Part shown: piece by piece, positions 1 to 5,847 of the stretch
Layout of the letters: every line of letters begins with the position of its first letter
Position numbering within the stretch: position 1 is the first letter of the stretch
Assembly: GCA_937907415.1 (NCBI GenBank)
Contig: CALCHY010000153.1
Location: 1 to 13,315 of the forward strand
Length of the DNA stretch: 13,315 nucleotides
Source of the DNA: an uncultured Trueperaceae bacterium
Lineage (GTDB): Bacteria > Deinococcota > Deinococci > Deinococcales > Trueperaceae
Direction: 5' to 3'
Made by a program: the position numbers and the translations under genes
Notes under the pieces: model-generated
Seen by the model: the letters and a program-made list of their open reading frames with translations, nothing else
What the model was told of the DNA's origin: nothing
Databases searched by the model: none

Positions 1-50
1 GCTGTTGCCGCGAGTATACGGCGAGCTAAAGCGGTGCGCGGGGGCTGGCC

Positions 51-69
51 TTAAGTCGGCGTTAAGTCG
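51..69. repeat. Tandem 11-bp-period repeat (TTAAGTCG x2)
   Basis: TTAAGTCG occurs at 51-58 and again at 62-69, separated by GCG, giving a period of 11 bp, or one helical turn. Direct repeats at this spacing are typical of binding sites for OmpR/PhoB-type response regulators (established for the pho box), but the repeat itself is short. It lies about 40 bp before the possible small gene at 108-326, so it could be that gene's operator. No regulator gene for it is visible here. Bases 1-50 hold nothing I can assign. Confidence 0.35.
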
Positions 70-107
70 CTCGGATGTACGGTGCGCGGCATGGGAGCTG
101 GCGGCAG

Positions 108-326
108 GTGAACGAGGAGACGAGGGTGATGGGCCCCGCCGAACCAGCGTTGCTGTGCCTCGACGCGCTGATGGAGCTGTGCCGCTCGCTCGAGGAGCAG
201 GTCAGCAGCGGCACGGCGCCCTTGCGGGTTTACGGACTGTTGGCCGAGGCGCACCGCGAGCTGGAGATGCGTAGGGGTTTCGAGGGGATGACTGGCGGCG
301 GTGGCAGTGGGGTGCGCTGCGGCTGA
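108..326 (+). CDS. Small hypothetical protein (possible)
   Basis: This is a short reading frame of unknown function and I recognise no family. It can start at GTG 108 (72 aa) or ATG 129 (65 aa). The ATG is favoured by GAGGAG at 114-119, nine bases upstream. The middle of the product looks like two amphipathic helices (LCLDALMELCRSLEEQV, then LLAEAHRELEMRRG), followed by a glycine-rich tail ending in VRCG. It has no membrane segment or signal peptide. It ends just before the promoter of the AtuA-family operon. The helical composition and Shine-Dalgarno make it plausible, but in GC-rich DNA an open frame this short can arise by chance. Confidence 0.35.
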   Translation: MNEETRVMGPAEPALLCLDALMELCRSLEEQVSSGTAPLRVYGLLAEAHRELEMRRGFEGMTGGGGSGVRCG

Positions 327-350
327 GGGCGGTTGCCGAACTGCTGCAAG

Positions 351-379
351 TTGACCGTTGCGGGCGGCTCTGCTATCGT
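351..379 (+). promoter_or_regulatory. Promoter of the AtuA-family/DUF4387/RpiR operon
   Basis: TTGACC (351-356) and TATCGT (374-379) form a sigma70-type -35/-10 pair with a 17-bp spacer. The predicted start site is near 386, giving a leader of about 100 nt before ATG 488. A half-site CTGCTGCAAG (341-350) abuts the -35 box, and a full palindrome (390-418) covers the transcription start, a classic layout for repression. Confidence 0.55.
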
Positions 380-389
380 CGTGCAACAA

Positions 390-418
390 CTGCTGTAAGA
401 TGTACAATCTTGCAACAG
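390..418. promoter_or_regulatory. Imperfect palindromic operator, site 1
   Basis: The left arm CTGCTGTAAGAT (390-401) and the right arm ATCTTGCAACAG (407-418) are inverted copies matching at 10 of 12 positions, around a GTACA centre. Both mismatches are C/T substitutions. A further TGCAACA (382-388) and CTGCTGCAAG (341-350) lie just upstream. A closely similar element is present at 7442-7471 in front of the ABC-transporter operon. It sits on the predicted transcription start, so binding would block initiation. The RpiR-family protein encoded in this operon is the likely binder (inference). Confidence 0.65.
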
Positions 419-487
419 AGCGCTTCGAGGTGGGGACCCCTCTGTGAGAGAGTCAACTCCTCGACACGTTCGCGAGAGGACCGCACG

Positions 488-1897
488 ATGAGCAACAACG
501 CCGGACCCACCCTGAGGTTCTTATGCCCGAACGGACACCTCGGCTTCGCACCCTTGAAGGTCGCGAGCTTCGAGCTGGGCGTCGCCACGCGGCCCGATTT
601 CATACTGGCCGACTCCGGTTCTGACGACATCGGGCCGGGGCCCCTCGGAAGCGACACCTCGACGGCCCCGAAAGAATGGCAACGCCACGACCTCGAGCAC
701 ATGCTGCTTGCCGCTCGCGAACTCGGCGTGCCGATGCTCATCGGCTCTGCCGGCGATACCGGCTCCAACAGCCGCGTCGACATGTACGTGCAGATGATCC
801 GCGAGATCGCGGCAGATCACCAACTGGCACCGTTCAAACTCGGGTACTTCTACTCCGAAGTGCCCAAGTCTTACCTGCGCCGCAAGATGACCTCGGGCGA
901 CGCCGTGACTGGCCTCGATGGCCGCGGCGACCTCACCCTAGAGGAGTTGGACGCCACCGACCGCATCGTCGCCGTTGCGGGCGTGCACCCGTACATCGAA
1001 CTGCTTAACCGCGGCGCCGAGGTGATCATCGGCGGACGCAGCTCCGACGCGGTCATCTTCGCGGCGCCCGCCATCCGCGCCGGCTACCCGGAGGACCTCT
1101 CCTACTACCTCGGCAAGGTGCTCGAGTGCGCGTCTTTCAACGCAGAGCCGTACGCAGGCAAGGAGAGCGTGATCGGTGAGATCAGCGCCGAGGATGTGAA
1201 AGTCACCGCCATGCACCCTGGGCAGCGCTGCACCGTGGCGTCCGTGGCGGGGCACGCCATGTACGAGCGCTCCAACCCTTACTTCGAGTTCGTGGCGGGA
1301 GGCATGCTCGACATGACGAACTGCCACTACGAGCAGTTCGACGAGCGCACGACTCGCGTCACCGGCCCGCGCTTTGAGAAGGCGGAGAAGGTGCGCGTGA
1401 AGCTCGAGGGTTCGGGCAAGGTCGGCGAGCGCTATATGGGGTTCGCTGGCGTGCGCGACCCGTACACCATCGAGCGCATCGATGAGGTCATCGGCTGGGC
1501 GCAGCAGCAGGTGCGTGAACGCTTCGGCGACCCAGAAGACGGCGGCTACGAGCTTCACTACCAAGTGTACGGGCGCGACGCCATCATGGGCGAGATGGAC
1601 CCGCTGCGCAACCAGCCAGGGCATGAGCTCGGCATCATGGTCTTCGGCGTGGCGCCGACCGCGGCAATGGCCGAGGAGGTCACCCTCACCGGCACGCGCC
1701 AGATGTTCTACGCACGCCTCCCGGATGTCAAGGGCACGGCGGGCGGCGTGGCGTTCCCACTCGACGAGGTGACACGCGTGACTCCTGCCTACCGTTGGAC
1801 CCTAAACCACACCGTTGCGGTCGATGATCCCCTTGAACTCTTCGAGCTTCACACTACCGACGTGGCGGACGTTGTGGCGGGCGGTGCTGAGCGATGA
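488..1897 (+). CDS. AtuA family protein (DUF1446)
   Basis: This 469-residue protein belongs to the DUF1446/AtuA family, named after the acyclic-terpene-utilisation cluster of Pseudomonas. The molecular function of the family is not established to my knowledge. Family-typical glycine-rich segments are visible: ADSGSDDIGPGPLGS (41-55), GSAGDTGSN (86-94) and IIGGRSSDAVIFAAPA (180-195). The C-terminal part contains KLEGSGKVGERYMGFAGVRDP (305-325). It is probably cytoplasmic, with no signal peptide or membrane helix. ATG 488 is chosen over an upstream in-frame start at 410 because GAGAGGA (474-480) is well placed before it, and the upstream extension falls inside the operator and leader. Its stop overlaps the DUF4387 start by 4 nt (ATGA), implying coupled translation. 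No other terpene-catabolism gene is nearby, so 'terpene utilisation' should not be read literally. Confidence 0.88.
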   Translation: MSNNAGPTLRFLCPNGHLGFAPLKVASFELGVATRPDFILADSGSDDIGPGPLGSDTSTAPKEWQRHDLEHMLLAARELGVPMLIGSAGDTGSNSRVDMYVQMIREIAADHQLAPFKLGYFYSEVPKSYLRRKMTSGDAVTGLDGRGDLTLEELDATDRIVAVAGVHPYIELLNRGAEVIIGGRSSDAVIFAAPAIRAGYPEDLSYYLGKVLECASFNAEPYAGKESVIGEISAEDVKVTAMHPGQRCTVASVAGHAMYERSNPYFEFVAGGMLDMTNCHYEQFDERTTRVTGPRFEKAEKVRVKLEGSGKVGERYMGFAGVRDPYTIERIDEVIGWAQQQVRERFGDPEDGGYELHYQVYGRDAIMGEMDPLRNQPGHELGIMVFGVAPTAAMAEEVTLTGTRQMFYARLPDVKGTAGGVAFPLDEVTRVTPAYRWTLNHTVAVDDPLELFELHTTDVADVVAGGAER

Positions 1898-2217
1898 GCA
1901 GCAAGAAGCTCTCAGAACTCGCCAAGACGGTGCGGAGCAAGAACGCGGGCGTTGACCGCATCACCTTCGACATCTTGTTCCGCGACCGCGGTAACTACGA
2001 GCTCGTCAAGAACAGCGGCGTGCTCAGCCGCGCTTCGGTGGCGGCGCTATTCAACATCGACGCCAGCCGCATTACGGACTTCGTCGAGTACGATCCCGCC
2101 TACGCCATCAAGTTCACCATCTTGCGCCTCAGGCCGAGCGGCAGCGCTGGCGACGCGGACATCTTCGGTGCGCAGCAGTACGCGCCGCTGCTCGACGTCG
2201 AGGTGCCAGTAGCCTGA
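1894..2217 (+). CDS. DUF4387 family protein
   Basis: This 107-residue protein matches the DUF4387 family, the small partner nearly always encoded with or fused to DUF1446/AtuA proteins. Recognisable features are the N-terminal ITFDILFRDRGNYELVKNSGVL segment (residues about 23-44), a central FVEYDPAYAIKFTI segment, and a C-terminal GAQQYAPLLDVEVP ending. The start ATG lies inside the end of the preceding gene (ATGA overlap), suggesting that the two proteins are made together and probably form a complex. It is soluble, with no membrane segment. Its biochemical role is unknown. The context points to breakdown of whatever the shared regulon imports. Confidence 0.87.
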   Translation: MSSKKLSELAKTVRSKNAGVDRITFDILFRDRGNYELVKNSGVLSRASVAALFNIDASRITDFVEYDPAYAIKFTILRLRPSGSAGDADIFGAQQYAPLLDVEVPVA

Positions 2218-2241
2218 GCTTCGCCAGGTAGTCTTGGTGAT

Positions 2242-3102
2242 ATGAGCAGCGAGGAGCAGTCGCCGGAAGACCTGCAGGCGCGCCTTGACCGGGCTGCCGA
2301 CCAGCTCACCCCGCAGGAGCTGCGCCTTGCCGCGCACTTGGTCGAGCAGCTGGAGCGGTGGGGTTACCTCTCAAGCACGGAGCTGGCGGCCGAACTCGGG
2401 GTACACCGTTCGACCGTCGTGCGCTTCGCGCAGAACATCGGCTTCAAGGGCTACCCGGAGTTGCAGGAGAGCGCCAGGGCCGAGTATCACAAGTCGTTCT
2501 CGGTGCCCCGCGAGCTCGTCATGAGCGACATGGGCGGCCCCGAGAGCTACACCGTTCAGGCCGTCTACCAGCGCGAGCTGCAGAACCTGCAACGGAGCTA
2601 TCACCTCCTTGACATCGCCGCGCTCGAGGCGACGGCCAAGAGCTTAGCCTCGGCTAGGCGCGTGCTCCTGTTCGGCAGGCGTTTCTCTCACCCGATCGCC
2701 TTGCACTTGGCGTTGGTGCTGCGGACCATGCGTGACCGCGTCGAGGTCGCGCCGCCGCCAAGCGGTACGTCGGTTGACTTGCTCTTCGACTTGGGTCCGG
2801 AGGACTTCGTGCTCGTCGTGTCTCTGCGCCGGCACTCGACCGAGGTGCAGCGCACGCTCAGGTACTTGGCGGACGCGGGCGTGCCAGTCGCGGTCCTGAC
2901 GGACGCCAGCCCAGGCAACAATGGGCCGGAGGGCGCGAGCGTTTTGCGCGCCCACGTTGGCAGTACCGGCGTGCTGGACTCCTACACGGCGCTCGTCAGC
3001 CTCAGCCACGCGTTACTCACCCTCGCAGAGGCCGCGCTGCCCAACGCGCCAGCGCGCCTGGCGCAGGCGGAGAAGGCCTGGCAGCACTTCAACAAGGATT
3101 GA
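2242..3102 (+). CDS. MurR/RpiR family transcriptional regulator
   Basis: This 286-residue regulator has an N-terminal helix-turn-helix of the RpiR type (residues about 20-80, with STELAAELGVHRSTVVRFAQ as the recognition region, then IGFKGYPELQ). A C-terminal SIS domain (about 125-265) follows. SIS domains of this family usually bind sugar phosphates. Here the usual GxGxS loop reads GRRFS (145-149) and the second loop reads SLRRHST (194-200), so the ligand may differ. The gene starts 24 bp after DUF4387, is probably co-transcribed, and has a weak Shine-Dalgarno. It most likely controls both its own operon and the convergent transporter operon through the palindromes at 390-418 and 7442-7471 (inference). 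Its stop lies 8 bp from the stop of the convergent hydrolase gene. Confidence 0.9.
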   Translation: MSSEEQSPEDLQARLDRAADQLTPQELRLAAHLVEQLERWGYLSSTELAAELGVHRSTVVRFAQNIGFKGYPELQESARAEYHKSFSVPRELVMSDMGGPESYTVQAVYQRELQNLQRSYHLLDIAALEATAKSLASARRVLLFGRRFSHPIALHLALVLRTMRDRVEVAPPPSGTSVDLLFDLGPEDFVLVVSLRRHSTEVQRTLRYLADAGVPVAVLTDASPGNNGPEGASVLRAHVGSTGVLDSYTALVSLSHALLTLAEAALPNAPARLAQAEKAWQHFNKD

Positions 3103-3110
3103 GGCCGGGC

Positions 3111-3854
3111 TCAGGCTGGTTGGGCTGCGCGATAGTTCGCGGCAGCTTCGACGAAAGCGAGGAAGAGCTTGCGGAACGCCGGTTGCTCCTGGGTGAGCCA
3201 CTCTGGATGGAACTGCGTGCCGATGCCAAAGCCGCGGTCGGCCTCGATCGCCTCGACCCACCCGTCTGTCGAGCGCGCCGTTACCCGCCAGTGGGGCGGC
3301 GGCTTGTCGACGACCTGGCGATGGAAGCTGTTGACCCGAACCGTTTCACCCACCCAGCCGGCGAGGGCGCTACCAGGAGTGAGTTCCACGGCGTGCGTCG
3401 TGACCGTCGCTACTTCGGTCTGGTAGTGGTTAGCCGCGCCTGGAACTGCCCCGAGGTTACGCACGATGGTGCCCCCTAGAGCCTCTGCGACGGTCTGGTG
3501 GCCGCGGCAGATGCCGAGCAGCGGCATCCCGGCAGCCCACGCGGCGCGCACGAGGCTGACCTCCAGGTCGTAGCGTACCGGGTTGGTGTCACGCAGGCTC
3601 GGGTCGGGGTTGTCGTGGAAGTACTGGCCAGGCAGCCGGCCGCCGCCACTTAGTAGGAGGGCGTCTATGGCGCCGAGCACGTCCTCTAGCCTGCCGGACG
3701 AGTCTGGGTGCGTCGGGAGGAGCAGGGGCACGCCGCCAGCGTCGGCGACGGCCTTGGCGTAGCGCGCCGCTAGCTGGAAGCGCCACTCACCGTGTCCTTC
3801 TTCGGTCACCACCTCAGCGACGTGAACGGTTATCCCAATTACGGGTGCTCTCAT
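3111..3854 (-). CDS. Peptidase C26 family (gamma-glutamyl-GABA hydrolase-like)
   Basis: This 247-residue class-I glutamine-amidotransferase-fold hydrolase resembles PuuD, which cleaves gamma-glutamyl-gamma-aminobutyrate. The nucleophile elbow is GICRGHQ with Cys116. The His/Glu pair is in QFHPEW (His216, Glu218). An oxyanion-type loop SGGG is at 69-72. Length is normal for the family and the protein is cytoplasmic. The start ATG 3854 is supported by AGGAGG just upstream and by a 4-nt ATGA overlap with the permease gene before it. Longer upstream frames only re-read the permease gene. As the last gene of the transporter operon it probably hydrolyses an amide or gamma-glutamyl bond in the imported compound. 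Substrate identity cannot be read from the sequence. Confidence 0.87.
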   Translation of the reverse strand: MRAPVIGITVHVAEVVTEEGHGEWRFQLAARYAKAVADAGGVPLLLPTHPDSSGRLEDVLGAIDALLLSGGGRLPGQYFHDNPDPSLRDTNPVRYDLEVSLVRAAWAAGMPLLGICRGHQTVAEALGGTIVRNLGAVPGAANHYQTEVATVTTHAVELTPGSALAGWVGETVRVNSFHRQVVDKPPPHWRVTARSTDGWVEAIEADRGFGIGTQFHPEWLTQEQPAFRKLFLAFVEAAANYRAAQPA

Positions 3855-4747
3855 GCGGCCTCCTCTGTGGTGCTCGTTACCGTTGCCGCCTTGCTGCGGT
3901 TCACGCGGCGGAAGCGTTGCCTGCTCTTGCTTCTCGGGTCGTAGATCTCCTGCAGGCGCTCGCCGAGCAGATTGATGGCCAGGACGAGGATGAGGAGCGC
4001 GATGCCTGGGATGGTGCTCACCCACCAGGCGATGAACAGTACGCCCCTGCCGTCCGAGATCATCGAGCCCCATGCCGGGATGTTGGGGGGAATGCCGACG
4101 CCGAGGAAGCTAAGCGACGCCTCCAACACCATGAAGTAGCCGACGCGCAGGGTGCCGAGCACCACCGTTGCCGGGAGGATGTTGGGGATGACCTCCCGGA
4201 ACAGGGTTCGTGAATGGCGTTGGCCAAGCGCTCGTGACGCCTCGACGTACTCGCGCTCAGCCTGATCGAGGGTCTGCCCGCGCGCTAACCGGTAGAACTC
4301 GACCCAGCCTTTGAGGGAGAGGGCCATCACGAGGTTAGCGAAGCCGGGGCCGAGGAAGGCCATCATGCCGATGGCGAAAATCAGGTAGGGGAAGGCAAGC
4401 AGAAGTTCGGTGAAGCGGCCGACCACGGCGTCGAAGGCACCGCGGTAGTAACCGCCGAGGGCGCCGAGCACCGTGCCGAAGGTGGCTGTGATGGCCACGG
4501 TGACCACGCCGATCAGGAGACTGACGCGGGCGCCGTAGATGGTCCGCGAGAGGATGTCGCGCCCCAGCGAGTCGGTGCCGAACCAGTGTTGCGCGGAGGG
4601 AGGTTGCAGGCGCTGGCCGAGCGAGGTTGCCTCTGGGCCGTACGGTGCGATGAGGGGCGCGAAGATGGCCATGAGCACGTACAGCGTGATGACAGCAGCA
4701 CTGACGCTCCCCAGCGGAGTCGCGATGAGCTGCTTCACCCGCTTCAC
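3851..4747 (-). CDS. ABC transporter permease, DppC/OppC type
   Basis: This 298-residue inner-membrane permease belongs to the peptide/nickel/opine importer family. It has a first membrane helix near residues 14-34 and the family signature HWFGTDSLGRDILSR (54-68). A cluster of hydrophobic helices follows. The cytoplasmic EAA loop that contacts the ATPase is EASRALG (169-175), and a further family segment is SLSFLGVGIPPNIPAWG (211-227). The start is taken as GTG 4747, which overlaps the stop of the DppB-type gene by 4 nt (GTGA). The frame stays open to 5017, but the extra ~90 residues are arginine/histidine-rich shadow of the preceding gene. It should pair with the adjacent DppB-type protein to form the channel. 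The cognate ATPases are not in this window. Confidence 0.9.
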   Translation of the reverse strand: MKRVKQLIATPLGSVSAAVITLYVLMAIFAPLIAPYGPEATSLGQRLQPPSAQHWFGTDSLGRDILSRTIYGARVSLLIGVVTVAITATFGTVLGALGGYYRGAFDAVVGRFTELLLAFPYLIFAIGMMAFLGPGFANLVMALSLKGWVEFYRLARGQTLDQAEREYVEASRALGQRHSRTLFREVIPNILPATVVLGTLRVGYFMVLEASLSFLGVGIPPNIPAWGSMISDGRGVLFIAWWVSTIPGIALLILVLAINLLGERLQEIYDPRSKSRQRFRRVNRSKAATVTSTTEEAA

Positions 4748-5751
4748 AAGGAGATCCGCGGGTTCAGCAAGGTGTAGAGCGCGTCCACGACCAAGTTGGC
4801 GGCCACGTAGGTCAAGGCGTAGAGCATGACCGCTGCCTGCACCACGACATAATCGCGCGCGAAGATGGAACTCACGACGAGCCGGCCTAAACCGGGCCAA
4901 GCGAAGATCGTCTCGACGATCATATTGCCCCCAAGCAGTTCGCCGAACTGCAGGCCCGTGACGGTGAGGGCGGGGATGAGGGCGTTGCGTAAGGCGTGCT
5001 TGATGATGACCGACCACTCACGCAGGCCCTTGGCTCGCGCGGTAGTAACGAAGTCCTTGCTTAGCACCTCGAGCATGGACGCGCGGATGACGCGCGCCAG
5101 CACGGCCGCGAAGACCACGCCGAGGGTAATGGCGGGCAGCACGAGGTGCTTGAGGGCCACGCCGAACGCCCGCAGGTCTTTGGCTAGGAGTGTGTCTATG
5201 AGCATGAAGCCGGTGGTGCGATCGACGACCATGGTCGCCGCGATGCGGCCCGACGTGGGAAAGAGCTTGAGCTCGACGGCGAACAGCAGGATGAGTAGCA
5301 GTCCGAACCAGAACGCTGGCATGCTCACACCGACAAGTGCGCCGGAGAGCACGGAGCGGTCCAAGATGGAGCCTGCGCGCAGGGCGCTGATGATGCCGAC
5401 CGGCAAGGCGATCAAGATGGCGACGAGCACGGTGGCCATCGTCAGTTCGATCGTGGCTGGCAGGGTGTCGGCTATTAGCTTCACGACCGGCGCATTCTTG
5501 ACGAAGCTCACGCCAAGGTCGCCGCGGAGCACACCTGCGAGGAACAGCGCCAGTTGTGTGATGAGCGGTTTGTCGAGGTTGAGCTGGTTGCGTAATGAGT
5601 CGATCTGTTGTTGCGTTACTTGGGTCTCGCCGAGCATGATCTCGACGGGGTCACCGGGAAGGAAGCGGAGGAACATGAACGCGAGGACCGCGACCCCTAT
5701 GGCGACTGGGATGGCGGAGAGCACGCGTTCGAGTAGCTTCGTCAGTCGCAT
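4744..5751 (-). CDS. ABC transporter permease, DppB/OppB type
   Basis: This 335-residue inner-membrane permease starts with a membrane helix at about 11-30, followed by the family motif FLPGDPVEIMLG (30-41) and GDLGVSF (77-83). About five more hydrophobic helices follow. The EAA-type coupling loop is TARAKGLREWSVIIKHALRN (237-256). ATG 5751 is chosen because GAAGGA lies 6 bases upstream and MRLTKLLERV is a typical DppB beginning. The open frame further upstream (to 5832) reads through a strong hairpin and has unnatural composition. It is separated from the binding-protein gene by 96 nt that contain that hairpin, and is translationally coupled to DppC downstream. Confidence 0.91.
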   Translation of the reverse strand: MRLTKLLERVLSAIPVAIGVAVLAFMFLRFLPGDPVEIMLGETQVTQQQIDSLRNQLNLDKPLITQLALFLAGVLRGDLGVSFVKNAPVVKLIADTLPATIELTMATVLVAILIALPVGIISALRAGSILDRSVLSGALVGVSMPAFWFGLLLILLFAVELKLFPTSGRIAATMVVDRTTGFMLIDTLLAKDLRAFGVALKHLVLPAITLGVVFAAVLARVIRASMLEVLSKDFVTTARAKGLREWSVIIKHALRNALIPALTVTGLQFGELLGGNMIVETIFAWPGLGRLVVSSIFARDYVVVQAAVMLYALTYVAANLVVDALYTLLNPRISL

Positions 5752-5799
5752 TCGTGTCCTTCGCCCCGGTTGCGGTTCAGCTTGCGCTCGTGCGGCGCG

Positions 5800-5837
5800 G
5801 CCAGGTGGCGCCCCAGGAACTTGGGGCGCCACCTGGC
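5800..5837 (-). repeat. Strong perfect hairpin between binding protein and permeases
   Basis: A perfect 15-bp inverted repeat (GCCAGGTGGCGCCCC at 5800-5814, complementary to 5823-5837) with an 8-base loop lies 10 bases after the binding-protein stop and before DppB. It has no T-run on the transcribed strand, so it is not a standard full terminator. In many binding-protein operons such a hairpin shields the 3' end of the binding-protein mRNA and lowers permease expression (known for malE-malF). That role is inferred here. Confidence 0.7.
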
Positions 5838-5847
5838 TGGCGTGTAA

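Noticed and set aside
938..1624. Minus-strand open frame (228 codons) inside the AtuA-family gene
   Set aside because: Its composition is shadow-like (His, Ala and Val rich) with no motif, and the opposite strand encodes a well-conserved protein.
4748..5017. N-terminal extension of the DppC-type permease
   Set aside because: The extra ~90 residues are Arg/His/Pro-rich and lie over the end of the DppB gene. A coupled GTG start at 4747 gives a family-like beginning.
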